DNA of 64,000 bases from NCBI GenBank assembly GCA_902806595.1, contig CADCXC010000005.1, positions 930,001 to 994,000 of the forward strand, written 5' to 3'. A program made the position numbers and the translations under genes. The notes under the pieces are model-generated. The model made no database searches. It was not told where the DNA came from and was given only the letters and a program-made list of their open reading frames with translations. This stretch comes from Pyrenopolyporus hunteri (lineage: Eukaryota > Ascomycota > Sordariomycetes > Xylariales > Hypoxylaceae). Positions 46,396-56,276 of the stretch are shown here, piece after piece (the first letter of the stretch is position 1; every line of letters begins with the position of its first letter).

Positions 46396-48093
46396 TTACA
46401 TTGTATACGAAAGCAAGTAGTAAATAGCCCACGCCAAGATCATTAAGCTCGGATCCATCGAAACCACGGATCGCACGGTTTCTGATCGTAAGGGGAAATC
46501 ATCAAACCCTCTCCCAAACACACCAACACTATGAGCTAGCGCCTTGGTGTTTTGTAAAAGAGTTGTCATATTGATGTTTCGTATATCATCATCTGGTTCG
46601 TGGTAGTTGCTGTCGTATGGGATACCAGCCATGCCTCCAAACGACTTAGTTTCGTCCGCGCTCTTCAATCCGTTGGCCCCGCTGAAGAGGCCCGCGAACG
46701 GGATGCCGGCATCGAAGAACGCAGCGTAGTCACTGCGGTTGCTGATCTCCGTCCTTCTCAAGTCGATGCCCTGGACCTCGAAACCCCTCGCTAGAGTCAT
46801 CTCGGCCTCCGCGGCTCCGCGGGGCCCCGGACGTCTAAAGTGGGTGCCGTTCCCGTCGTAAACGTTGAGCACGCCGTTGGGAGATCCAACCATGTTGACG
46901 TCGAGATAAAGGCGTATCTTGCGGAGCTCTTCTTCGTACACGGTATCGAACCAGTGCTTCGAGCCTAAAAGACTCGGTTCCGAGGCCGTCCAAAAGGCGA
47001 ATTTGACTCGAGACTTTGTCTTAAACTTGGAGAGCTGAGCGGCCACCTCGATGAGGCTGGCTATACCGCTGGCGTTGTCGTTGATGCCCGCGCTCGATTG
47101 GACCGAATCCGTGTGCGTGCCAACTAGCAACGTGTTGTCCTCGTCACCGTATTCCTAAGTCGCGAACACGTTGTAGCTTTTCCGAGGTTAGTCTGCCTGG
47201 TCTAATATTCATGTGCACACCACGAACCTGGAAACTCGCTCGAACTGCGTCGAGATATCGAATATATTGACCTTCAACGGATAACCGAGACCCAATATGC
47301 GCGTCGCGTCCCTGTCGGATATCCTTGCCGTCGGAATATGACGGTCGTTGAACCCGCCCAGGCTCGCGGTGAGCTGCGTGGATTCGCGCATCAGGAGAGC
47401 CTCGGCTCCTGCTATTCCCGCCGCGATCGACTTGTCGGAGAGAGAACAGCCGCCTCCGGCAACCAATGCGACGCCTCCCAAAACCTCTTGAGGATAGTCG
47501 ACCTGATGGTATCAGCCATCGTAACGGAACCGATTATTGGCCTACTCTACTCACTGCTCTGCACCCGGTCCTACTGACAGGTACGAGGGGAACATCGACA
47601 ATGTTGTGACTGGGAGACGATCCTAACGGTTCAGCCTGGATGATGTAGTTGTTTACTACCAAGAGTGCATCGCCTTTGACTTGCATTACCTCGTGGAAGG
47701 GCTGGACTTCTACGTAATAACCTAGGGCCGTCATTTGATCCTGGATGTACTACGATATTGAATTAGCGAGGAAAACACGCCCGTATAGGACCCGTGGTTT
47801 GGTTTCTACCTGAATCGTCTGATTGTGACCGCGGGAGCCGGTTACTCTACTCCCATCGTTTGCGTCAGCAATATCCTGCAAGGCTTGCAGGTGCTCGAGA
47901 AGGGCACCGGAGTTTATAAGGACGGGGAGAGACTGCTTTTTCTAGTTAGTTCGGGGATGGTGTTGACCGGTTAGAAGAAGCACACATCAGAAACCAAAAC
48001 TCCTTTACAGTCGTCTATAAGACCTCTGGCGACTGGAAGAGATGCCAATAGAGTCGTAGCTACGTAGCTCCGTAAGGCGGCTATTAGCTCCAT
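46396..48093 (-). pseudogene. secreted M28 metallopeptidase-like gene, nonsense codon and degenerate active site
   Basis: Five exons (47986-48093, 47810-47941, 47555-47749, 47228-47502, 46396-47176) give a 496-codon frame. It starts with a signal peptide (MELIAALRSYVATTLLASLP). The N-terminal part has LLEHLQALQDIADANDGSR and a PA-like domain (GGVALVAGGGCSLSDKSIAA). The peptidase part has GTHTDSVQ and GINDNASG. Codon 244 (47155-47157) is TAG, in SYNVFAT-stop-EYGDED, just before the catalytic domain. Two conserved residues are also changed: the Glu pair of the WxAEE motif reads WTASEP (Ser302, Glu303), removing the general base, and the metal Asp of FDM reads VNM (Asn331). Active relatives are vacuolar or secreted aminopeptidases. 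I read it as a decaying gene; an alternative splice over the stop using a weak GTTTCC donor is conceivable but would drop conserved residues. Confidence 0.75.
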
Positions 48094-49162
48094 CGTGGAT
48101 CCGTCTTGGGTTGCACCTAGACGCCTTGATGCTAAGTTAAGAGTTTGCAGAGAATGGTATGGTACCGAGTAAGAAGTATAGACGGAAAACCGAGGTAAAA
48201 ATGTAGACTATAGACTGTGTCTGATAATAAGGTCGTAAGATGATACTATACTGAACCGTGATTGAGGAACCTAATGTTTACCCATGGGCCGTGTCATCAA
48301 CGAGAAAGATACGAACGGTACCGAGTAAGGGAACTGTAACTGGTGTCGGGTTGTCTACCTACGTAGGTACCTATCTTATGTCGTGTTTAAATTATGGACA
48401 CAAGGAAGTATGCATTACCAGATAGGTAACCGCTGAAACGAAGTCTTTCTTTCTGACCTATGCTATTCAGGAGGAAGAAGAAGGTCCACGTACATATTAT
48501 TGGGGCCTAGAGAAAAGGAAATGCCGACGTTCTTCCTATATAACGCGGAACCGACGACCTAAAGCGGGCTATTGATATCAGGGTTACCCCTTCAAGTGTA
48601 CTATGGTCGGTGGCGTATAGAGGGCAATGTCGAATCTCACGCGTTGAATAACGTAGGTGATTCTTTCGCATATAAGCTCGAGATATTGTAGGACTTTTGG
48701 CATTAGCGGACTAGCATAGTTCAAGAGAGGCTGGTATGGACCTGGACCTAGCCCGGAGTTAGAATCCGTGAGGGTGAATGGCGTATTATTCTCTCAACAT
48801 CATTCTTGCTTGCTTGCTTGATCGTCTCGTCGTTATATCTAACATAGTGTTCGCCCCTCAGAATGCTGCTTGCGCTGACAGTAACAACCATTTACGCCGC
48901 GCCGGAACACGCATGCGATCCATATGTGCTTCTCTACCTGGGTAACACCTTTCCCATCTTTAATCCGGCCTGTACGCCCTAATAGATACACGAACTGACG
49001 AGATATAAACGCATGCATGAAGGGCACATGCAATACAAGTCTAGCTACTCCTTCCAACGTACGGCTCCGTAGTTGACACTAAGATCTATGCCGTCCGCAA
49101 ACCAACATGCCCCCTCAATCACAACAATGCTCCAGTTGTTACAGAAAGGCTTGGGACGACTC
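48094..49162. other. spacer upstream of the M28 gene
   Basis: 1.07 kb, AT-rich, with ACCTACGTAGGTACC near 48357-48372. No gene seen. Confidence 0.6.
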
Positions 49163-52100
49163 CTAATCGCCCAGCGCTTGCAACGCCTGGTTGAGGGGCA
49201 CAACACGTAAACTACGCCCTCGTTTGAGGCCGGTGCTCACGTTCGTAACCGTGGGGTTGTCTGCATCACGCCACTTGCGGAATACGCTCTTCATGTCTCG
49301 GGGGATACCCTCTAGCACAACGGTAGAGAACGGGACGAATGGCCTGTCCTCCATTCCCGCCGCGAGGATCGCGTACTCTTGAGCGAAGTCTAATGCGTTA
49401 TGAAACGACGCATACTGGGCTTGGGCCCGGGATCCTACGATGATGTATAGTTCGAAGAATGCGTCGAGGACGTAGATGCCTGCTGGCCGTAAATCCGTCT
49501 GCGAAAAAGGACTTATCTCAATGATCTGCAGGATTTTACGCATTAATAAGAATTTCTGTGGTGATAGAGCCGGGATGTGTAGCTTACCTGCTGCTTAGAG
49601 GCCGCGTCCGAGAAGAATAGCCTGCTGCAGTATTTATCGTAATTAGGCTTGAGACGCCAATGGTCCGCAGACGTAGCCTTCAACTCGGTATCGAAGAGGC
49701 CCCAGAAACTTGCTGGTTCGTGGCCGTCCTCGACTTCTTCCATTTCGCCCGAGAGCGCGTAGTCCATCCCTATGAGACGCGCGCAGCTTAACTCATCCAC
49801 TCCGCTGCCCTTACCCTTCCATAAGTAACATTTGCCACCTGTCGTCACAACATACGGGAATCCGGAGCATAAAGCTGTAGGAGTGAAGTCAACCTCGTCA
49901 AAAACAACGTGCCCCAGATACCGTCTTCCGCATAGCATGTGTGGAGCAAGCGAGTCGAACTTGTTGCCCGAGCCGCGCTGGACGATCACTATACCACCCA
50001 GCGCCTGGAGAAACTCGGGTGTCTCCTTGCCCTGCCGGAGCTTGAGTAGCCTGCCGCCTAGAGCTCTTGCTTCACGTGAGGCGAATAACGATGCATCGTC
50101 AACGGTTGGGCGGGGAACCTCGTCTCCAGCCCAGAAGTAGACTTCTGTCATCTTTTTGCCTGATTCGTCTCTGAACGTGTGAGAACATATATACATCTCA
50201 CTTTCGAATAGTGTCCGCTCGTGGTGAGATGGGACGGGCAATTTCTTGCCATCAGCCGAGAATTGAAATAGTTGAGCACTCAAGGTTTGGACCCTCGTTG
50301 GCGCTATGTTTGGCCGACGCATTAATAATTCGGCGGCGTCTACGTTAAAATTCTTCCGTGTACGTTCAGGGCCAAAAAAGTCGCTAAGCAGAGTAGATGC
50401 TTCGTGTGGCTGCCTAGTGGGAGAGCGCATAGGGGATGACGCTGGAGGAGGCGACTTTGGGCTGGGAGTTGGTAAAGGTCGCTGAGTCTCCTTAGGTTCT
50501 GCCGGCAGTGGGCGATCGCGTGGGGATAGCTCCGGCTTGTCGGCCCTCGGAATAGCCGGTAGAGGACGTCCGGCAGATGCGATAGTCCCTACGATCCCCG
50601 AAGAGGTAGGGCGGCCAGAGACATCGCTGGGGGGTAGCTTTCTAGGGTCTGAGGAAAATGGGTCCGGTAACGGTTTCTTCAGTATGTCGAATGGCGGAGA
50701 TCGAGGTTTGGGCGTTGGCAGATCCTTATCAAGGGGCTGGCCGAATGGCTTCTCGAAGGTTGGTTTGGCCTTTTCTGCAAGAGGCGTTTCGTCCTCCTTT
50801 TTTATATCCTTCGTCGGCTGAGGATCACTGGATTTCCCAGCGCCTTGGGAAGATTCATCAAGGAAGCGTGACATTCGCTTCACATCGAGTTTCCTCGGAG
50901 ACGGCGGTTGTGATGGGGGTTGCGACGGTGATTTAGGCTCCTCAAATACTTTAGTGGGTGACCGTTGTCTCCTCTGGGTCGCGAATGCAGCCACCTGTTC
51001 ATGGACTTTGTTTGAAGTCGGCGTCTTACTAGGAACTTCTTCCGGTGTAGGCTCGGGAGACTTCACGGAAATAGGCTGCGGCGTGGGTTTTATTGGCTCA
51101 TTACTGGGCCCTTCGCTTGCTTTGGGGCTTGGCGTGGAAACGGTGGGTTTTTCTGGTGTGATGGGGCGTCCGCCTGAAATATTGCCCGACGGGATACCCT
51201 CCGCTGGACTCGAAGCCACAGTTGGTGCTGAAGTGGGCGCCTTTCTCTTGGGTCCGCGAGCGCGACCCTTAGTCATATGTGTCAATTTTGGTCCCGAGCC
51301 GGCCTCGTTATCATTAACTTCCGAGCCACCGCCACGCGGGCTCGAGGTTGTCGTGCCGGAGACCGAAGAACCAGCGGCCGTACCAGGCGGTCCTCTAGCA
51401 ATCAGGCCAGCAAGAGCAGGATTAAACCGATTAGCTAAAGCACTGACCCCGGGTTTCCCTTGAAGCCGGCCAGGGATATTCACCTCTTTTTGAGGCGCAG
51501 GCGGTTGGTTGATTCCCTTCGAGATTTGGACAGTCTGAGCTGAACCTCGCCTTGGGATGAATGGAAGGTCTACTTTAGAGGCTGCAGACCCCGGGGCCGG
51601 ATCTTGGTTCCCGGCGCCACCGAACTTTTGCAGCCTACTAGATGATAGTTCCTGGACGGAATCACGCCTTGGTGCTAGGCTTGGTTTTGGGAGGTCCGTG
51701 CCGACAGAGAACGGAGTTGCGGAGTCCTGGCTTATAGTATTCGACCGCATGAGTTCGCCACGCTTGGCCAATCCTTCGGGAACCTGTGTCTCGGCTGCGG
51801 TACTATCCTTCCGCGCAATGCCCCGGCCTTCTGACTGCACCTTCTGGAAATCCTTCTTCTTTGCCAGAATAGCCTCCTTGAATTCGTCGACTCGGTCCGT
51901 CTTCTGGGGTCCTCCCGTGAGATGAAGGGATTGCTTTCTTTTTAGAAGAGTACTCTTTACCTCGTCGGGGGGGACGAAGTTCTGTGTCGTGGTCTTCCGA
52001 AGGTTACTAAAGACATTCTTGAATTCGTTTTCTTCGTTGGCATTAGAAGGACTGATGGGCTGCCTAGGCTTCAAATTTGCTCGAAAATCCATAGTGGGCT

Positions 52101-54009
52101 GTGTCTCAGGCTTTGGCTTGTTGGTCGACAAAGGTAATTTTGTAGGGTTGCGATCTAGGTCGGGGCTCTTGATGCCGGGCGTCGTTGGGCTCTGGAGGTC
52201 TCTAGGAGAAATAATTTCGTCGGGGCGAGGGCTAGCACCTATCGAGGTGGCCGGACTAAGAACACCTAAGCCAACCGGCTTCGTGGTAATGCCAGGCGCA
52301 GGGGGCCTCATAAGTCCACCAATGCTAACTTGATGTTTGTGCGAGACGGTTGGTGATCTGCTTCTCCCAGTGCTGAGATTTGCAGCTTTCTCGGCTTTTG
52401 CTTTTTGGAGTTCTGCCATCCAGGCTGGCTGGCTTTTTGAAGGGCTATGTCTCGGCTTGGGAGATTCGGGTTTGTTTAGGGCAGATTCGAGCCAGCTGGA
52501 TTTTGTAGGGCTCCATCGCCTAGAATCCATAGTTTTGGAGGGACTGGTGGGGGGAGTGGCCCGCCCCGGTTCCTGGTCCTGTAACTCCGGAGAGGGTTTA
52601 AGGTCGAGTTTGAGCGAATCGGCGGGCTTCTCGGTGGGCTTCTCAGTGGGCTTTTCGGTACCAACCGCAACCTCTCCCTGGCTCTCTCCCTCTTGACTTG
52701 GCGAAACTTTTGACGAAGCTTCCGTAGAAGGATCACGAATTAAACTTGCTGGCCTGGACCTGGTCCCACCGCCCGTTCGATGCGAGACAACTGGATCCGT
52801 ACGCGGCGCACCTGTGGGTGACTGGATGCTCCATCTCTTGATGCTATCCGACCGCTTCATCATGGCGCTCTGTACGAAGCCGCCCATCCCCTTCGTTGGC
52901 GAGCCTGACCTATCTAGTTTAGATGGCGAAGTTCGCCCGGAAGGAGGTGACATAATTTGCGATCGTTCTTGGCCGGGTTCCGCCTCCGGCTGGGTGTCGT
53001 TGCTAGGAGGCTCTAACCTCTGGGAGGCTGATAAAGACAAGGGCGATCCCAACAACCTGTTTTGTGGATCGGGGGAGACCGGCTGGGAGCCTGTGTCTTC
53101 TTTTGAAATTTCGGTGGACGGCTCACGCGACGTGCCTGGTGGTTTAGTCGGCGTTAGGGAAATATCAGCCGTCTGGGTGTCCTCAACCTGATTCCGTCTG
53201 TAACCAGGAGAAGTAGCACCCCTGTCTGGTGTTTGACGGAGCGACGAGGGGTCTTTGGAGGACAATGGAGAAGCAATCTGATCCTTCGGTATAGTTTCGG
53301 TTGTCGAAGGGGGTTCGGGAGGGGTATTCCGTGCTGCATTCTCAGCAGCAACAACTGAGAGCGGCCGGCTTCGTGATCGATCAGAAGCTTGGGAATTAGG
53401 CCTTCGTTGCCACGACAACCCTCTAGCTCGTGTAGGAGACGTCTGGCCGGTCTGCTTGCTCTCAGCGTCGGCTGGAAGTTCGTTCTCTTTCGAAGGGGAG
53501 GTCGATAATGTTCCCAATCCCACCATATCCTCGTTGCTGGGAGAGGGATTAGAGTGGGGGCTGGTAGGAGGCTCGAGGATAGGAGACGAGTCTAGGTTTA
53601 GTCGGTTGAACGAAGAATGAGTGTCGGTAAGCCGGGCGGAAGGGGGCGGGGTGTTTGCTGGCGATAACTTTTGCGGCGAAATAGACCTGGCGCGTTCTGG
53701 GAGAAAACTAAGTCAATTAAAAGTCGCAGTTGGCATAGCCATAGTATACCCTGCAGAGTATACCAGGGTATCAGGGTATATTATATGGTGTTCTACACCC
53801 CGAAAATCAAAGAGGACTAGAAGTAAAAACAAGGAAGGTAAATCTTGACGGGATATGAAAACTCCCATACCTGCGCGGCGAGCTTCTCGCTCTTTCCTTT
53901 CTCGTAATATTCGTTCCTCTAGTTCTCGTGAGCGGGCTTCGTCTTCCTCGATTCGTCGATCGCCTAGTTCCTTAACCTGCAGCAGAAATTTGGATACGTC
54001 TTCGGACAT
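49163..54009 (-). CDS. large DUF4045 / gelsolin-repeat actin-associated protein
   Basis: Three exons (53871-54009, 49588-53696, 49163-49525) give 1536 residues. It opens with a charged helix (KELGDRRIEEDEARSRELEE). Residues ~50 to ~1180 are largely disordered, rich in Ser, Pro, Thr and Lys, with many SPTK/SPSK sites, a PTEK triple repeat and Trp-Leu/WMAEL motifs. This is the DUF4045 part. The last ~350 residues are gelsolin-like: SAQLFQFSADGKKLPVPSHH, VYFWAGDEVPRPTVDDASLF, KCYLWKGKGSGVDELSCARL and, in exon 3, PAGIYVLDAFFELYIIVGSR. Such proteins probably bind actin at the cortex or endocytic sites. Intron 1 joins ARRA to ERARSISPQ using the CCCAG acceptor; an upstream TTAG gives a different frame. 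The N-terminal ATG at 54009 is well placed. Confidence 0.85.
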
Positions 54010-55006
54010 TTTTATCTTTTACCGATTGATCCACGGAAACTGGGAATTGAGAACGTAGAGAGTTTACGACACGGCACCAGGTAGGTAGGCGATGGGAAAG
54101 GCAAGTTCTTTTCTTTTCTTTTCTTGGTTTCCCTGTTTACACCGTTCTTCGGCTGAAGGCACAGACTCGGGGCGGTGATCGAAAAGTAGAAAAGAGGAAA
54201 ATAAGAGGGAAAATGCTTGTTTTCCTTCCTGCTAGTGTTCGTGACGAATGGACCCAATTAGGAACCAGGCCTAATAATATCTATGTAGACAAGTCCAACT
54301 CGGAATATTTATTTTTTTTAGAAACTTCAAGGAAATTAAGAAGTTCGAGGACTTTAATAGGAAAGGAATCAGCACGGGAAGTTTACAGTAAACAAAAGTT
54401 AGTTGATCACAAGCTGCGGCTGCAGAGGCAGTCAGTCCTTAAAGTGGACTCCTGTTTCTCCCGGCTGTCGTCGTCTGAAATCCCTGCAGGCCGCCGTTTC
54501 CTTGTCAGCTCTGCGCTATCAAATGATGCCCACCAAGTGACTCCACCACCAATGACGACGCTGTCTTGGGCGGCTCCAAGAAAAGTGTGGCCGCCTGGCG
54601 CCTGTCCGTCCGGTGTCCGACAACGCAACGAGCCGACGAAACTGACCTAGAGCATTGAAAGCTGATAGACGCCTTTCCTTTCTTGGATTAGCGTCAATGC
54701 ATAGGCCACACCAAAAAGTTATCTCTCGATTTCCCATTTCCCATTTCCCATTTCGTACTGTAACCGGGCAGACCGATAAATAATACACAACAACACATAC
54801 AAAAAAAATAACAACACGAAGTCTAATTATTTCCTTGTTTTCATTCTGCTCCATTCTGTTCCGTTCTGTTTATTACCTCCTACCAGGGTAGTGTAGGTAC
54901 ATTGGGTTTCGTCTACATGTAATTCAACGCTCTTATGTTATTGTATGCATCAACAAAGTGTCATGCGTTTATTCTTCCTTACCCACAACGAGGCAACAAA
55001 CGCCTC
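54010..55006. other. promoter of the gelsolin gene and 3' flank of ARL2
   Basis: Contains poly-pyrimidine runs near 54105-54130 and a tandem ATTTCCC at 54729-54749. No gene seen; an open frame at 54213-54650 looks random. Confidence 0.6.
54729..54749 (+). repeat. 7-bp tandem repeat
   Basis: Three units of ATTTCCC followed by a partial fourth (ATTTC). Confidence 0.85.
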
Positions 55007-55860
55007 TTAATACAAGAACAATCTTGCCTTGGCGTCCTCGACTACCCACGCCAGTCCCTCCTTAAGGTTCTCACCCGTCATAGCGCTACACCGTAGGATG
55101 TGCCAGTGGTGCGTCCGAATGGCTTCAAGTTGTAGTCCCTCGAGGATCTCGTTCTCGTCCATGCATCCTTGCACGTCGGTCTTGTTGGCGAAGACTAGTA
55201 AGCTCGCTCCCGAGAGGCGCTATGTCATAATACCATCAGCCAGGTCTTCCGTTCGAACGAGGCCTGCCATATCGGGCAGCAACGGGGGTGAGCAGACGAA
55301 CCTCTTCTTGTAGTAGTCCGTGGAGCTCTTCTCGGCAGTCGTCGATTCTCAACCGGTCCGTCGCATCGACGACCCATATGAGGGCGTCCGTCTTCTCGAA
55401 GTAGTTACGCCAGTACGAGCGCAATGTCTTTTGCCCGCCAACATCCCCTATTCCCACACAGCCCAGCCCATCAGCCTCCACCCGTTCTCATTACCGGTTA
55501 TCAGTTGATAACTAAGCCGGTCCGACTTACAAATATTCAGTTTGTATCTAGGGCGGTATTAACATTCTCCATCACAACACGCACAGTGGAATATGGAGAA
55601 AAGAGACCCATGGCTCACCCCTCGTAGTCAATGGTCTTGATGATGAAGCCCAATGTCGGACTAACCGTATTGACGTCCTCATTCATTACTTTCTTGACGA
55701 TCGTCGTCTTTCCCGCATTATCTAATCCCCTATTCCCCTAATTGTTAGCCCAAGTAGCAATCTAACTCAACGTTGTGGGGGCTCGAAAGGGTCGAACTCA
55801 CAGCATCAGGATTCTCATCTCCTTATCCTTCAGCCGCGCTTTTCGAAGGATTGACAACAT
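55007..55860 (-). CDS. arl2: ARL2 small GTPase (tubulin-folding)
   Basis: Five exons (55802-55860, 55619-55729, 55531-55547, 55302-55447, 55007-55219) give 181 residues. G motifs are complete: GLDNAGKTT (21-29), the switch I region SPTLGFIIKTIDYEG, WDVGGQ, FANKTD and RCSAMTG. The N-terminus MLSILRKARLKDKEMRILML and the whole core are Arl2-type (yeast Cin4). With tubulin cofactor D, Arl2 controls assembly of alpha/beta-tubulin dimers. Residue 2 is Leu, so there is no N-myristoylation site; vertebrate Arl2 has Gly2 but is also not efficiently myristoylated. Exon 3 is a microexon of only 17 nt (encoding the YKLNI part) between two short introns. Its phases (2 and 1) and the resulting GYKLNIWDVGGQ prove the model. 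Confidence 0.95.
55531..55547 (-). other. 17-nt microexon of ARL2
   Basis: ATACAAACTGAATATTT lies between a CCTAG acceptor and a GTAAGT donor. It is needed to join IDYEG to WDVGGQ. Skipping it would shift the frame. Confidence 0.9.
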
Positions 55861-56276
55861 CTCTACCTAGTCGGTCAGATGGTAAGTTCTATTATCGCGC
55901 GAGGAGAGACAGGATATCGATACGTCCCACTAAAGAATTGGCGAGAAATGGTCAAGCTTAAATAAGATATTGGCGAACGGATTATAGCTACTAAGCAATG
56001 ATCCGATTCGCATTTGAGCTTCCATTTAATCTGCTGCCTATTCTCACGTGACGCAACACCCAACGCTCTACAAGCCCACCTGTATACCTATCTACCTATG
56101 CTTCCCAAACGAGTCACTTCAAGTTCTTGAGTTGCATTTAACACTTTACCAGCTAACATCATGTAGAACTTTAAGGGCGCGCTATGGGTATTGGGGATAA
56201 AGCGTTGTTTAAAAGAGATACTTAATTATCAATACTGCCTAACGCCTAACAATGCCATTCGTCAACTCCCCTTCAC
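55861..56276. other. ARL2 promoter
   Basis: A TATCGATA site lies 55 bp upstream of the ARL2 start. The rest is AT-rich 3' flank of the DUF2235 gene. Confidence 0.6.
55915..55922. promoter_or_regulatory. TATCGATA site, ARL2 promoter
   Basis: Palindrome in GGATATCGATACG, 55 bp before the start codon. It may lie in the 5' UTR or at the transcription start. Confidence 0.45.
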
